Source: Streptococcus sp. SK643 (GTDB lineage Bacteria; Bacillota; Bacilli; Lactobacillales; Streptococcaceae). From it: DNA of 64,000 nt. The notes beneath the pieces were generated by a model. That model was not told where the DNA came from and ran no database searches. It saw only the letters and a program-made list of their open reading frames with translations. This document shows positions 36,791-47,513 of this stretch, piece after piece (within the stretch, counting starts at the first letter, position 1; each line of letters opens with the position of its first letter). The stretch lies in NCBI RefSeq assembly GCF_000259505.1, contig NZ_AJMM01000019.1, forward strand, positions 62,001 to 126,000. The letters are read 5' to 3'. A program made the position numbers and the translations under genes.

Positions 36791-37582
36791 ATGATTAAAT
36801 TAGTCGCAACAGATATGGACGGGACTTTTCTTGATGGAGAGGGACGCTATGATATGCAGAGGCTCAAGTCTCTCTTAGCTACCTTTAAAGACAAAGGCAT
36901 CTACTTTGCCATTGCCTCTGGTCGAGGACTTTTGTCTCTAGAAAAATTATTTGCGGAAGTTCGTGAAGAAGTAATTTTTATTGCAGAAAATGGTAGTTTG
37001 GTTGAATTTCAAGGTCAGGACTTGTATGAAGCGACTATGTCTCGTGAGTTTTATTTGACGACTTTTGAAAAGCTGCAAACTTCACCTTATGTAGATATCA
37101 ATAAATTGCTTTTGACAGGTAAGAAGGGTTCTTATGTGCTAGATACGGTTGAGGAGACTTATTTAAAAGTGAGTCAACACTATAATGAAAATATCCAAAA
37201 AGTAGCCAGTCTGGAAGATATCACAGATGACATTTTCAAATTTACAACCAACTTCACAGAAGAAACTCTGGAAGCTGGGGAAGCTTGGGTCAATGAACAT
37301 GTACCTGGTGTTAAGGCTATGACAACTGGTTTTGAATCCATTGATATTGTGCTGGACTATGTCGATAAGGGAGTAGCCATTGTTGAATTAGCTAAAAAAC
37401 TTGGTATCACAATGGATCAGGTTATGGCTTTTGGAGACAATCTAAATGACTTGCATATGATGCAGGTTGTAGGACATCCTGTAGCTCCTGAAAATGCACG
37501 ACCAGAAATTTTAGAATTAGCAGAGATTGTGATTGGTCACCATAAGGACCAGTCGGTTATAGCTTATATGGAGGGCTTATAA
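36791..37582 (+). CDS. Cof-type HAD hydrolase 1
   Basis: 263 residues. HAD motif I DMDGTFLDGEG at residues 8-18, cap domain in the middle, then motif IV GDNLNDLHMM. Cof-type sugar-phosphate or nucleotide phosphatase; substrate unknown. Stop and next start overlap by one base (TAATG). About 13 bases separate the GGAG site from ATG, longer than usual. Confidence 0.88.
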   Translation: MIKLVATDMDGTFLDGEGRYDMQRLKSLLATFKDKGIYFAIASGRGLLSLEKLFAEVREEVIFIAENGSLVEFQGQDLYEATMSREFYLTTFEKLQTSPYVDINKLLLTGKKGSYVLDTVEETYLKVSQHYNENIQKVASLEDITDDIFKFTTNFTEETLEAGEAWVNEHVPGVKAMTTGFESIDIVLDYVDKGVAIVELAKKLGITMDQVMAFGDNLNDLHMMQVVGHPVAPENARPEILELAEIVIGHHKDQSVIAYMEGL

Positions 37583-38400
37583 TGGCAGATATAAAATTGA
37601 TTGCATTGGACTTGGATGGGACCTTGCTGACTACTGATAAAAGGCTGACGGATCGAACCAAGGCAACCTTGAAAGCTGCGCGTGACCGTGGGATTAAGGT
37701 GGTTTTGACAACAGGTCGTCCTCTAAAAGCCATGGATTTCTTTCTTAAAGAATTAGGGACTGACGGTCAGGAAGATGAGTATACGATTACTTTTAATGGT
37801 GGATTAGTTCAGAAAAATACAGGCGAAATCCTTGATAAGACAGTTTTTTCATATGATGATGTAGCACGTTTGTATGAGGAAACAGAGAAATTATCACTGC
37901 CTCTGGATGCTATTTCAGAAGGAACTGTTTATCAAATTCAATCGGATCAAGAAAGTCTTTATGCCAAATTCAATCCAGCTTTGACCTTTGTTCCAGTAGC
38001 CTTTGAAGACCTATCTAGTCAAATGACCTACAATAAATGCGTGACTGCCTTTGCTCAAGAACCCTTGGATGCAGCTATTCAGAAGATTTCTCCAGAATTG
38101 TTTGACCAATATGAAATCTTTAAATCACGTGAAATGTTGCTAGAGTGGTCACCAAAGAATGTTCATAAAGCAACAGGTTTGGCAAAACTAATCACCCATC
38201 TTGGAATCGACCAAAGTCAAGTCATGGCCTGTGGTGACGAGGCCAATGACCTTTCTATGATTGAATGGGCAGGGCTCGGTGTTGCCATGCAGAATGCTGT
38301 TCCTGAAGTTAAGGCAGTCGCAAATGTGGTAACTCCAATGACTAATGATGAGGAAGCTGTCGCTTGGGCTATCGAAGAATATGTGCTAAAGGAGAATTAA
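37582..38400 (+). CDS. Cof-type HAD hydrolase 2
   Basis: 272 residues, a divergent paralogue of the preceding gene. DLDGTLLTTDKR at 9-20, TTGRP, K-containing motif III region and GDEANDLSMIEWAG. Coupled by TAATG to the first phosphatase and three bases from ftsY, so all three form one operon. Confidence 0.9.
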   Translation: MADIKLIALDLDGTLLTTDKRLTDRTKATLKAARDRGIKVVLTTGRPLKAMDFFLKELGTDGQEDEYTITFNGGLVQKNTGEILDKTVFSYDDVARLYEETEKLSLPLDAISEGTVYQIQSDQESLYAKFNPALTFVPVAFEDLSSQMTYNKCVTAFAQEPLDAAIQKISPELFDQYEIFKSREMLLEWSPKNVHKATGLAKLITHLGIDQSQVMACGDEANDLSMIEWAGLGVAMQNAVPEVKAVANVVTPMTNDEEAVAWAIEEYVLKEN

Positions 38401-38403
38401 GAT

Positions 38404-39693
38404 ATGGGATTATTTGACCGTCTATTCGGAAAAAAAGAAGAACCTAAAATTGAAGAAGTTGTAAAAGAAGCTCTAGAAAATCTTGATTTGTCTGAAGATA
38501 TTGAGCCTACCTTGACAGAAGCTGAGGAAGTTCCTCAGGAAGAAGCCGAGGTTGAAAGTTCTGAAGAAGCTGTGTTTGAAGAAGAGGAAATCCAAGACTC
38601 AGTTGAAGAAATTCTGGATTCATACCCAGTTGTAGAGCTTCATAAAGAAGAAATAGAAGCATTTCCAAACTTAGAAGAAGTTCCAGAGGAAGAGAATACT
38701 GAGCACGAAGAAGCTGTAGAAGAAAATAGTTCTGAAGTGCTTGAACCAGAAATACTTCAAGTAGAAGAAACTGTTCAGGAAAAATATGATCGCAGTCTTA
38801 AGAAAACTCGCACAGGTTTTGGTGCCCGCTTGAACGCCTTCTTTGCTAACTTCCGCTCTGTCGATGAAGAATTCTTCGAAGAACTGGAAGAACTGCTAAT
38901 CATGAGTGACGTTGGTGTCCAGGTTGCTTCTAACCTAACTGAGGAGCTACGATACGAAGCCAAACTTGAGAATGCCAAGAAACCAGATGCCCTTCGCCGA
39001 GTTATAATTGAAAAATTGGTTGAGCTTTATGAAAAGGATGGTAACTACGATGAAAGTATTCATTTCCAAGATGGCTTGACAGTTATGCTCTTTGTTGGAG
39101 TTAACGGTGTTGGGAAAACGACTTCCATTGGGAAATTAGCGCATCGCTACAAGCAAGCTGGTAAAAAAGTGATGTTAGTTGCGGCAGATACCTTCCGTGC
39201 GGGTGCAGTAGCGCAGCTAGCTGAATGGGGACGCCGTGTGGATGTTCCAGTTGTGACTGGACCTGAAAAAGCTGACCCAGCAAGTGTGGTCTTTGATGGT
39301 ATGGAACGAGCTGTAGCAGAAGGGATTGATATTCTCATGATTGATACAGCTGGTCGTCTACAAAACAAGGATAATCTCATGGCTGAGTTGGAGAAAATTG
39401 GACGCATCATCAAGCGCGTACTACCTGAAGCGCCGCATGAAACTTTCTTGGCTCTTGATGCATCAACTGGTCAAAATGCCCTGGTACAGGCCAAAGAGTT
39501 CTCAAAAATCACGCCATTAACTGGAATTGTCTTAACTAAGATTGATGGAACTGCTCGTGGTGGTGTTGTTTTAGCCATCCGTGAAGAACTCAATATTCCA
39601 GTTAAGTTGATTGGTTTTGGTGAAAAGATTGATGATATTGGAGAATTTAACTCAGAAAACTTTATGAAGGGTCTCTTGGAAGGCTTAATCTAA
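38404..39693 (+). CDS. ftsY: Signal recognition particle receptor FtsY
   Basis: SRP receptor GTPase that docks ribosome-SRP at the membrane. 429 residues: an acidic E-rich A domain (about 20-130), then the NG domain with GVNGVGKTTSIGKLA, DTFRAGA, DTAGRLQ and TKIDGTARGG. The acidic extension is typical of streptococcal FtsY. TAAG-ATATG spacing to the upstream gene is tight; GGAG overlaps its stop. Confidence 0.95.
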   Translation: MGLFDRLFGKKEEPKIEEVVKEALENLDLSEDIEPTLTEAEEVPQEEAEVESSEEAVFEEEEIQDSVEEILDSYPVVELHKEEIEAFPNLEEVPEEENTEHEEAVEENSSEVLEPEILQVEETVQEKYDRSLKKTRTGFGARLNAFFANFRSVDEEFFEELEELLIMSDVGVQVASNLTEELRYEAKLENAKKPDALRRVIIEKLVELYEKDGNYDESIHFQDGLTVMLFVGVNGVGKTTSIGKLAHRYKQAGKKVMLVAADTFRAGAVAQLAEWGRRVDVPVVTGPEKADPASVVFDGMERAVAEGIDILMIDTAGRLQNKDNLMAELEKIGRIIKRVLPEAPHETFLALDASTGQNALVQAKEFSKITPLTGIVLTKIDGTARGGVVLAIREELNIPVKLIGFGEKIDDIGEFNSENFMKGLLEGLI

Positions 39694-39701
39694 TCAGAAG
39701 C

Positions 39702-39737
39702 AAAAAATCCTGCAAGTTAGAAACTTGCAGGATTTTT
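39702..39737. terminator. Bidirectional terminator ftsY / zwf
   Basis: AAAAATCCTGCAAGTT / AACTTGCAGGATTTTT, about 16 bp perfect stem with a four-base loop, ending at the zwf stop codon. Confidence 0.9.
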
Positions 39738-41225
39738 TTACTCTAAACGACCATCTTGACGATAGGCGATGTCTGGTTGCCAAGTCCATTTGGCACCATA
39801 TTTTTCAAGTAGGTCAAAGCTGGCTTGAGGTCCCATGCTTCCGGCCTTGTAGTCGTGAAGTGGGGCACCATTTTCAGCCCAGAGCTCTTCGATACGGTCA
39901 ATCAATTTCCATGATGCGCTCACTTCATCCCAGTGACTAAAGTTAGTTGAGTTGTTATTTAAGACATCATAGATTAATTTTTCATATGGTTCTGGAGAAG
40001 CACCAGTTGCTGTCGCATCTGTACGGTAATCAAGCGAATTTGGAGCCAAGTTGAATTCTTCACCAACCTCTTTACCATTGAGGCTAAGAGAGAAGCCTTC
40101 AGTTGGTTGGATATAGATAGTCAAGACGTTTGGTGCAAGTTCTTGACCAAAAATAGAATCCATCTGTTTAAAAACAATATTGACGTGAGTGCCTTTTTCA
40201 GTCATGCGCTTTCCAGTTCGGAAGAAGAATGGTACACCACGGAAACGCTCACTATCAACAAAGAAGGCACCAGATGCAAAGGTTTCAGTTGTTGATTCTG
40301 GATTTACATTTGGCTCGCTACGATAAGAGATATATTTCATACCATCAATCTTACCTGAACGGTACTGACCGCGGATAAAGTGTTCTTTAAGTTCTTCATC
40401 AGTTGGATGATAGAGGTTTTTAAAGACCTTAATCTTTTCAGCTCGAATCTCATCTTTTGTGAAACTTGCTGGTTTATCCATAGCAAGGAGGGATAGGAGT
40501 TGGAGCGTATGGTTTTGAACCATATCACGAAGTGCTCCTGATTCATCATAGTAGCCACCGCGTTCTTCTACACCCAAGCGTTCAGCAAAGGTAATTTGTA
40601 CATTATCAATATGATCACGATTCCAAACATTTTCAAAAATCATGTTGGCAAAACGAACCGCAAAGATGCTTTGAATCATTTCTTTTCCAAGGTAATGATC
40701 AATACGATAGATTTGTTCTTCATCAAATGTTGCTAGAAGCTCTTCATTTAGTTTACTTGCTGAAGGGTAATCTGTACCAAACGGTTTTTCAACAATTAAG
40801 CGCTCAAAACCTTTACCATCAACAATGTTTTCAGATTTGAGGTGCTTTGCAATGGTTCCAAAGAACTGAGGAGCCATAGACAAGAAGAAGAGTTTATTGT
40901 GCTCAGCTTGGTATTTTTCATTTAAATCTGCTTGTAATTGACGTAAAGCATTATAGTGTTCAGTATCATTGACATCATGACTTTGATAGTAGAAGTGGCT
41001 AGCAAATTCTTGGGCCTGTTCGGTACTATCTGCTAAATCAAGGATGGATTCAACAACAACAGATTCAAAATATTCCTTGCTCCATGGACGACGAGCAGTT
41101 CCAATGACAGCAAAGTGTTCGGAAAGATTACCTGATTTGTAAAGTCTAAAAAGGGAAGGGTAGAGCTTGCGTTTAGCCAGGTCTCCACTTGCACCGAAAA
41201 TTGTAACAATAACTTTTGATGACAT
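39738..41225 (-). CDS. zwf: Glucose-6-phosphate 1-dehydrogenase
   Basis: First step of the oxidative pentose phosphate pathway, giving NADPH. 495 residues with GASGDLAKRKLYPSLF (NADP-binding) near the N-terminus, the catalytic RIDHYLGKEM and the FFRTGKRM-type C-terminal segment. Monocistronic, transcribed toward ftsY. Its 5' leader contains two adjacent small hairpins (41252-41281) before a weak AGGTAG ribosome site. Confidence 0.95.
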   Translation of the reverse strand: MSSKVIVTIFGASGDLAKRKLYPSLFRLYKSGNLSEHFAVIGTARRPWSKEYFESVVVESILDLADSTEQAQEFASHFYYQSHDVNDTEHYNALRQLQADLNEKYQAEHNKLFFLSMAPQFFGTIAKHLKSENIVDGKGFERLIVEKPFGTDYPSASKLNEELLATFDEEQIYRIDHYLGKEMIQSIFAVRFANMIFENVWNRDHIDNVQITFAERLGVEERGGYYDESGALRDMVQNHTLQLLSLLAMDKPASFTKDEIRAEKIKVFKNLYHPTDEELKEHFIRGQYRSGKIDGMKYISYRSEPNVNPESTTETFASGAFFVDSERFRGVPFFFRTGKRMTEKGTHVNIVFKQMDSIFGQELAPNVLTIYIQPTEGFSLSLNGKEVGEEFNLAPNSLDYRTDATATGASPEPYEKLIYDVLNNNSTNFSHWDEVSASWKLIDRIEELWAENGAPLHDYKAGSMGPQASFDLLEKYGAKWTWQPDIAYRQDGRLE

Positions 41226-41251
41226 CTAGCTACCTAATTTCTATTTTTATT

Positions 41252-41281
41252 CCTAGACGATCTAGGTATGAGGGAACCTCA
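41252..41281 (-). other. Tandem hairpins in the zwf 5' leader
   Basis: Read on the minus strand: TGAGG-TTC-CCTCA (41281-41269), two bases, then CCTAGA-TCG-TCTAGG (41266-41252). Both stems are perfect. TATGAT/TAAAAT-like -10 sequences lie just upstream near 41305-41312, so the hairpins should be in the mRNA. Role unknown. Confidence 0.45.
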
Positions 41282-41343
41282 GTTTCATAAATTTAATTTT
41301 ATCATAATTTTCAAAAAAATCAAAAATCCAATACGAGATAGAA

Positions 41344-41370
41344 AAAACTGCAAGGAAATCCTTACAGTTT
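41344..41370 (-). terminator. Terminator of the glutamine-type ABC operon
   Basis: Minus strand AACTGTAAGG (41369-41360) / CCTTGCAGTT (41355-41346) with a four-base loop, one wobble, then T4-T6. Confidence 0.85.
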
Positions 41371-41374
41371 AGTC

Positions 41375-42115
41375 TTATACATTTAGAACCTTGTCCAAGA
41401 AATCTTTTAGACGCGGGTGTTGAGGGTTATCAAAGATTTGATCAGGAGTGCCGTCTTCTAGGAATTCACCATCCGCAGTAAAGATAACACGGTTAGCGAC
41501 CTGGCGAGCAAATCCCATTTCATGGGTTACGATAATCATGGTCATGCCTTGTTTTGCCAAATCTTTCATAACGTTAAGAACGTCTCCAACCATTTCTGGG
41601 TCAAGGGCAGAAGTTGGTTCATCAAAGAGCATGATGTCTGGATTCATTGCGAGTCCACGAGCGATGGCTACACGTTGCTTTTGACCACCTGATAGGCTAT
41701 CTGGGTTAGCATTAGCTTTATCTGCTAGCCCAACCTTGTCAAGCAACTCCATTCCCAATTTCTCAGCTTCTTCCTTAGTCAACAACTTGTGCTCAATAGG
41801 AGCAAAGGTGATGTTGTCCAGTACAGACATGTGAGGGAAAAGGTTAAAGTGTTGGAAAACCATTCCGATATTTTCACGGACGTGGTCAACATTGGTTGTT
41901 TTTTCAGTCAAGTCATAGCCGTTCACAGTGATGTGACCGCTAGTAACTTCTTCTAGAAGATTGAGGCTACGAAGGAAGGTTGATTTACCAGAACCTGAAG
42001 GACCGATGATACAAACAACATCTCCTTCATAGAACTTAGTCGTAATTCCTTTTAAAACTTCATTTTTTCCATAATGCTTGTGTAAATCATTTACATCAAT
42101 TTTTAGTTTTGCCAT
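41375..42115 (-). CDS. glnQ: Polar amino acid ABC transporter ATPase
   Basis: 246 residues. Walker [10 protein letters not shown], signature [10 protein letters not shown], Walker [15 protein letters not shown]. Typical of GlnQ/ArtP-type importers. Start overlaps the stop of the upstream permease by one base (TAATG). Substrate is likely glutamine, from the GlnPQ-like partner, but other polar amino acids are possible. Confidence 0.88.
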   Translation of the reverse strand: MAKLKIDVNDLHKHYGKNEVLKGITTKFYEGDVVCIIGPSGSGKSTFLRSLNLLEEVTSGHITVNGYDLTEKTTNVDHVRENIGMVFQHFNLFPHMSVLDNITFAPIEHKLLTKEEAEKLGMELLDKVGLADKANANPDSLSGGQKQRVAIARGLAMNPDIMLFDEPTSALDPEMVGDVLNVMKDLAKQGMTMIIVTHEMGFARQVANRVIFTADGEFLEDGTPDQIFDNPQHPRLKDFLDKVLNV

Positions 42116-44280
42116 TAACGAATCCTCTTTTCTAAGCGTTTCGCTAGTCTAGTCAAAAGTGTGATAATTACAAGATAGAAGATAGCAAGGATTGCATACA
42201 TCTTGAAACTTTGGTAGTTACGGGCGATGATAATCTTACCAGTTTGGAAGAGTTCAACCAAACCGATAGCAGATACGATGGTTGTATCTTTAAGAGCGAT
42301 AACGAATTGGTTAACAAAGTTTGGCAACATCAACTTAGTTGCTTGTGGCAAGATAATCTTACGCATGGTTTTTCCGTAAGAGATACCAAGACTACGGCTG
42401 GCTTCCATTTGACCAACTGGGACGGCCTGGATACCGCCACGAACGATTTCAGCGATATAAGCGGCTGCATTGAGAGAGAGGGCAATGGTTCCAGCTACAA
42501 AGTCGTTAATTGGACTTTGTTGACCTGTGATGGATTCGATGAAGTTTGGAATCCCCCAGAAGATAAATGCTGCAAGAATCATCAATGGAATTCCACGGAT
42601 AACATCAACGAAAATCTCAGCTAGAACACGAAGAGATTTGTATGGACTCACGCTAAACATACCGAAGATAATCCCAATAACAATAGCAATAGCAAATGAG
42701 ATAAGAGCTAGAGCAAGAGTGATACCAAGCCCGCTAAGGAGTTGTTTGTAGTTATTTTGGAGCAAGCCCCAGATAGTTGTTTCATCAACAGTGCTTGTTG
42801 AAGCAGTTGAAGATTCGCTAGCTAGGTATTTATCAAGAATCTTTTGGAATTCACCGTTTGCTTTAAGGTTTGCAAGTCCGTTGTTGAACATTTCAATCAA
42901 TTCTGGATTTGCTCCTTTTTTAACTGCAAAAGCTGTTTCACCGATTGGAGTTCCAGCGATTGGTGTTTTCAATTTTTGCCCTTGGCTGATAGAATATTTA
43001 AGGACAGGCTCATCATCCATGACAGCATCGATAGATCCAGTGTTTAAACTATCATACATTGACGAACCATCAGCGAAGGTTTTGATTCTGTAGCCGTATT
43101 TGCTTTGATTTTCTGTTAGGAAGGTTTGAGAAGCAGTTCCGTTTTTAACACCGACTGTCTTTCCTTTTAAATCTTCATAAGAAGCAATATTGCTTGATTC
43201 TTTGATACCAAGGATAGTATTAGCAGTGTAGTAGGATTCTGAGAAGTCAAAAGTTGCCTTACGAGCATCAGTGACTGACATACCAGCGATGATACCATCT
43301 GCTTGACCAGCTTGAACAGCGCTGATGGCTGCATCAAAACCTGGGTTGGTGATTTCGATTTCAAAACCTTGGTCTTTTGCGATAGCTTTAATCAGTTCCA
43401 TATCGATACCAGTGTATTGGTTACTTGAATTTTGGAAGACAAAAGGTGCAAAAGATGAATCACTGGCAATGATGTATTTAGCTTTGACTGGAGTTGCTTT
43501 TAAACCAGCTGCAGTAGATGTTGTAGGTACTGCTGACGATGATGAAGCAGTCCATTTTTTGATAATCTTATCAAGACTACCATCTTTTTTCATTTCTGCT
43601 AATGCTTGGTTAAATTCAGTGACAAGGTGTTCGTATTTACTTCCTTTTTTAACCCCGAAAGCAAAACTTCCAACCGCTTCACCATCCATTTCAATATGGA
43701 GGTCTTGACCCTGGTTAATGGCATACTCAATAACAGGTTTGTCATCCATCATAGCGTCAATAGAACCCGCACTTAAGCTGTTATCCATCAAGTCACCAGT
43801 ATCAAACGTTTTAATGGTAAAACCGTATTTATCCTTGATACTTTCAAGAAAACGTTGGGCAGCAGTTCCGTTTTTGACTCCAACGGTTTTGCCTTTCAGT
43901 TGTTCATACTGACTAATCTTATGAGACTTTGTGGTTGCGATGACAACTTTTGTATCATAGTAAGTATCAGACATAGTGAAGACATGTTCACGTTCTTTCG
44001 TTTTTGTCATACCTGCCATAATAGCGTCAGCTTGACCTGCTTGGACTGCATTGACCGCCGCATCAAAGCCAGGATAGGACATCTGAATATTCCATCCTTT
44101 AATCTCAGCGACTTTGTTGATAATGTCAACATCAATTCCTTTGTAAACTTGATCTGAATCTTTAAACTCAAAAGGTGCATAGGCGGTATCAGAAACAATC
44201 TTAATCGTTTCAGCTTTCGCAATACCTAATGAGAAAATTGGAAATAAAATTAGCAAAAAAGCTAGAAATTTTTTCTTCAT
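42115..44280 (-). CDS. glnP: ABC importer with two fused substrate-binding domains and permease
   Basis: 721 residues: N-terminal signal segment (about 1-23), binding domain 1 (about 25-250), binding domain 2 (about 268-490), each with the SBP_bac_3 pattern (YAPFEF/FAPFVF, GFDAA, GQADA/GQADG, GVKNGTA), then a permease domain (about 505-721) with [22 protein letters not shown]. This matches the GlnP design of Lactococcus and Streptococcus, in which the tandem receptors have different affinities. Glutamine/glutamate uptake is likely. GGAG ribosome site and a consensus -10 upstream. Confidence 0.9.
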   Translation of the reverse strand: MKKKFLAFLLILFPIFSLGIAKAETIKIVSDTAYAPFEFKDSDQVYKGIDVDIINKVAEIKGWNIQMSYPGFDAAVNAVQAGQADAIMAGMTKTKEREHVFTMSDTYYDTKVVIATTKSHKISQYEQLKGKTVGVKNGTAAQRFLESIKDKYGFTIKTFDTGDLMDNSLSAGSIDAMMDDKPVIEYAINQGQDLHIEMDGEAVGSFAFGVKKGSKYEHLVTEFNQALAEMKKDGSLDKIIKKWTASSSSAVPTTSTAAGLKATPVKAKYIIASDSSFAPFVFQNSSNQYTGIDMELIKAIAKDQGFEIEITNPGFDAAISAVQAGQADGIIAGMSVTDARKATFDFSESYYTANTILGIKESSNIASYEDLKGKTVGVKNGTASQTFLTENQSKYGYRIKTFADGSSMYDSLNTGSIDAVMDDEPVLKYSISQGQKLKTPIAGTPIGETAFAVKKGANPELIEMFNNGLANLKANGEFQKILDKYLASESSTASTSTVDETTIWGLLQNNYKQLLSGLGITLALALISFAIAIVIGIIFGMFSVSPYKSLRVLAEIFVDVIRGIPLMILAAFIFWGIPNFIESITGQQSPINDFVAGTIALSLNAAAYIAEIVRGGIQAVPVGQMEASRSLGISYGKTMRKIILPQATKLMLPNFVNQFVIALKDTTIVSAIGLVELFQTGKIIIARNYQSFKMYAILAIFYLVIITLLTRLAKRLEKRIR

Positions 44281-44309
44281 TTTTAGTCTCCTTTTCCGAA
44301 TATTTTCTC

Positions 44310-44338
44310 ATTATAGCAAAAAAAATAAAAAAAGGCAA
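44310..44338 (-). promoter_or_regulatory. Promoter of the glnP-glnQ operon
   Basis: Minus strand TTGCCT (44338-44333), 17-bp spacer, TATAAT (44315-44310). Confidence 0.75.
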
Positions 44339-44391
44339 ATTTTAGCAAAAATGATGTGAGAAGATATAACATTATTAATTTTGTTTTTGGT

Positions 44392-44419
44392 TTGATTCCC
44401 ACAAAAAAAGTGTTAAAAT
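44392..44419 (+). promoter_or_regulatory. Promoter of the CPBP gene
   Basis: TTGATT (44392-44397), 16-bp spacer, TAAAAT (44414-44419). Confidence 0.6.
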
Positions 44420-44453
44420 AAAGGTATATAATCTATCAAATGAGGATAAAGTT

Positions 44454-45407
44454 ATGAAAGATAAAAGAATCTTAAAAGACTTTGAAACTTCTAAAATGAG
44501 TTTAAATATTTACACAAGTCCCTTGTTAGCTCTATTTTTCGTCTATGTATCTGAGTTCATTGCTTCTCTATTTTTTGGACTTAGTTTTTTAGCATTGATT
44601 GGGCTATTTAGCAGTCTTGGTGTAGGTGGTCAAAGAATTGCAGATTTTCTTCAAGCTCTATTTCATAATATCTCTGATAGAGTTAGTGATGTCCATTTAA
44701 TATTTGAATTACTGTCCTTTGGTTTTATCATCTTAACTGTGTTTAGATGGACTAGAAAAGTTGAAAAAAGACCTATTCGAACCTTGGGATTCTATAAAGA
44801 AAATTTTTTAAGTGCCCTATTTAAAGGATACGGTCTTGGATTGTTCCTCTTTATAGTTACTTTAGTTGGACTAGTAGTGTTGGGACAGTATCATTTTGAC
44901 TCCCTTCACTTGGATACATATTCGCTAGCTTTTACTTTGTTTACAATACCTTTTTGGATTTTACAAGGAACGGCAGAAGAATTGGTTACTCGTGCTTGGT
45001 TGATTCCACAACTCGCTAAGAGGACCAATCTCAAAGTCGCTATCGTCATATCTAGTAGTCTTTTTACCTTGCTTCATTTAGGAAATTCAGGTATAACCCC
45101 CTTGTCTGCAATGAATCTCTTTTTATTTGGGATTGCCATGGCCCTATATCTTCTCAAAACAGATACTATTTGGGGTATAGGCGGTATCCATGGAGCATGG
45201 AATTTTGCGCAGGGCAATCTCTTTGGAATATTAGTTAGTGGTCAGCAGTCAGGAACATCAATCATGGAATTTACCCCACAAGGCAATCAAGACTGGCTAT
45301 CAGGAGGGTCTTTTGGGATAGAAGGTTCTATCATGACAAGCCTTGTTTTGTTGTTACTGATTGCCTATCTCGCTTATCAATTAAAGAAAGAAAATGAAAG
45401 GATGTGA
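44454..45407 (+). CDS. CPBP intramembrane metalloprotease
   Basis: 317 residues, about eight membrane segments. The ABI/CPBP motifs are present: AEELVTRAWL (EExxxR-type), TLLHLGNSG, and GIHGAWNF. Such proteins act in prenyl-protein-type processing or bacteriocin self-immunity in lactic acid bacteria, but no bacteriocin genes are adjacent. AGGAT ribosome site. The terminator overlaps the stop. Confidence 0.85.
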   Translation: MKDKRILKDFETSKMSLNIYTSPLLALFFVYVSEFIASLFFGLSFLALIGLFSSLGVGGQRIADFLQALFHNISDRVSDVHLIFELLSFGFIILTVFRWTRKVEKRPIRTLGFYKENFLSALFKGYGLGLFLFIVTLVGLVVLGQYHFDSLHLDTYSLAFTLFTIPFWILQGTAEELVTRAWLIPQLAKRTNLKVAIVISSSLFTLLHLGNSGITPLSAMNLFLFGIAMALYLLKTDTIWGIGGIHGAWNFAQGNLFGILVSGQQSGTSIMEFTPQGNQDWLSGGSFGIEGSIMTSLVLLLLIAYLAYQLKKENERM

Positions 45408-45425
45408 CCTCGGTCCGTCCTTTTC
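45397..45425 (+). terminator. Terminator overlapping the CPBP stop codon
   Basis: AAAGGATGTGACC (45397-45409) pairs with GGTCCGTCCTTT (45412-45423) with one bulge, then TTC. Confidence 0.65.
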
Positions 45426-45446
45426 TTCGTGAAAATACTACAAGTA

Positions 45447-45455
45447 TGCTAAAAT
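45447..45455 (+). promoter_or_regulatory. uvrB extended -10 promoter
   Basis: TGC-TAAAAT (hexamer 45450-45455); no strong -35. Confidence 0.6.
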
Positions 45456-45483
45456 AGGAATAACAAATGGAGAGAGGATTCTT

Positions 45484-47472
45484 ATGATTAATCGCATTAC
45501 AGATAATCAATTTAAATTAGTATCAAAATATCAACCGTCAGGAGATCAACCACAAGCTATCGAGCAGTTGGTTGACAATATCGAAGGTGGAGAGAAAGCT
45601 CAAATATTGATGGGAGCGACTGGTACTGGAAAGACCTATACCATGAGTCAGGTTATTTCTAAAGTCAATAAACCGACTCTGGTCATTGCTCACAATAAGA
45701 CGCTTGCAGGCCAGCTCTATGGAGAGTTCAAGGAATTTTTCCCTGAAAATGCTGTTGAGTATTTCGTATCCTACTATGATTATTACCAGCCTGAGGCTTA
45801 TGTACCTTCAAGCGATACCTATATTGAGAAGGATAGTTCTGTAAATGACGAGATTGACAAACTCCGTCACTCAGCGACTTCGGCTCTTTTGGAGCGAAAT
45901 GATGTTATTGTCGTGGCCTCTGTCTCCTGTATCTATGGTTTGGGTTCTCCCAAGGAATACTCAGACAGCGTTGTTAGTCTACGACCTGGTCTAGAAATTT
46001 CTCGTGATAAACTCTTAAATGACTTGGTAGATATCCAGTTTGAGCGAAATGACATTGATTTCCAACGGGGAAGATTTCGTGTTCGTGGGGATGTGGTGGA
46101 GATTTTCCCTGCTTCTCGTGATGAGCATGCCTTTCGAGTGGAGTTTTTCGGAGACGAGATTGACCGTATCCGTGAGGTTGAAGCTTTGACTGGTCAGGTA
46201 TTGGGGGAAGTGGATCATTTGGCAATTTTCCCTGCAACACACTTTGTGACCAATGACGACCATATGGAAGTTGCTATAGCCAAGATTCAGGCGGAGTTGG
46301 AAGAGCAGTTAGCAGTCTTTGAAAAAGAAGGTAAATTGCTGGAAGCACAACGCTTGAAACAGCGGACAGAGTATGATATTGAGATGTTACGTGAGATGGG
46401 CTATACCAACGGGGTTGAAAATTATTCACGCCACATGGATGGTCGTAGTGAAGGAGAGCCTCCTTATACGCTTCTCGACTTCTTTCCAGATGATTTCTTA
46501 ATCATGATTGACGAGAGTCACATGACTATGGGGCAAATCAAGGGCATGTACAATGGGGACCGTTCGCGTAAGGAAATGCTGGTTAATTATGGTTTCCGTT
46601 TGCCATCAGCATTGGACAATCGACCTTTACGTCGCGAAGAGTTTGAAAGTCATGTGCACCAGATTGTCTACGTTTCAGCAACACCTGGTGACTATGAACA
46701 TGAACAGACTGAGACAGTGATTGAGCAAATCATTCGACCAACAGGTCTTTTGGATCCTGAAGTGGAAGTCCGTCCGACTATGGGACAAATTGATGACCTC
46801 TTAGGTGAAATTAATGCCCGTGTTGAAAAGAACGAACGAACTTTTATTACCACTTTGACCAAGAAAATGGCAGAAGATTTGACGGACTATTTCAAAGAAA
46901 TGGGTATCAAGGTCAAGTACATGCACTCGGATATCAAGACCTTGGAACGGACGGAGATTATCCGTGACCTGCGCTTGGGTGTCTTTGATGTCTTGGTCGG
47001 AATTAACCTGCTCCGTGAAGGGATTGACGTACCTGAAGTGAGTCTCGTAGCCATTCTTGATGCTGACAAGGAAGGTTTTCTTCGTAACGAACGTGGACTC
47101 ATCCAGACTATTGGACGTGCTGCTCGTAATAGTGAGGGACATGTCATTATGTATGCGGACACTGTGACCCAGTCTATGCAGCGTGCCATGGATGAAACTG
47201 CCCGTCGTCGTACAATCCAGATGGCCTATAATGAAGAACACGGTATTGTGCCTCAGACAATCAAGAAAGAAATCCGTGATCTGATTTCTGTAACCAAGGC
47301 AGTTGCTAAGGAAGAAGACAAGGAAGTCGATATCAATAGTCTCAACAAACAAGAGCGCAAAGAACTTGTCAAGAAACTAGAAAAACAAATGCAAGAAGCT
47401 GTTGAAGTGCTTGACTTTGAACTAGCAGCTCAGACCCGTGATATGATGTTGGAAGTCAAGGCGTTGGATTAG
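45484..47472 (+). CDS. uvrB: UvrABC excision nuclease subunit B
   Basis: Damage-verification helicase of nucleotide excision repair. 662 residues: Walker A GATGTGKT, the beta-hairpin [10 protein letters not shown] that inserts into DNA, helicase motif [13 protein letters not shown] and a C-terminal UVR domain (about 625-660) that contacts UvrC. AGAGAGGA ribosome site. uvrA and uvrC are not in the window. Confidence 0.96.
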   Translation: MINRITDNQFKLVSKYQPSGDQPQAIEQLVDNIEGGEKAQILMGATGTGKTYTMSQVISKVNKPTLVIAHNKTLAGQLYGEFKEFFPENAVEYFVSYYDYYQPEAYVPSSDTYIEKDSSVNDEIDKLRHSATSALLERNDVIVVASVSCIYGLGSPKEYSDSVVSLRPGLEISRDKLLNDLVDIQFERNDIDFQRGRFRVRGDVVEIFPASRDEHAFRVEFFGDEIDRIREVEALTGQVLGEVDHLAIFPATHFVTNDDHMEVAIAKIQAELEEQLAVFEKEGKLLEAQRLKQRTEYDIEMLREMGYTNGVENYSRHMDGRSEGEPPYTLLDFFPDDFLIMIDESHMTMGQIKGMYNGDRSRKEMLVNYGFRLPSALDNRPLRREEFESHVHQIVYVSATPGDYEHEQTETVIEQIIRPTGLLDPEVEVRPTMGQIDDLLGEINARVEKNERTFITTLTKKMAEDLTDYFKEMGIKVKYMHSDIKTLERTEIIRDLRLGVFDVLVGINLLREGIDVPEVSLVAILDADKEGFLRNERGLIQTIGRAARNSEGHVIMYADTVTQSMQRAMDETARRRTIQMAYNEEHGIVPQTIKKEIRDLISVTKAVAKEEDKEVDINSLNKQERKELVKKLEKQMQEAVEVLDFELAAQTRDMMLEVKALD

Positions 47473-47513
47473 GGGAATGAATTTTAAATGTGTTTAACTA
47501 GGAGAATGTAGTA

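Noticed and set aside
44295-44302. TCCGAATA, cin-box-like
   Set aside because: Lies in the 5' leader of the oppositely directed glnP gene, about 150 bases from the CPBP start, without a T-rich stretch.
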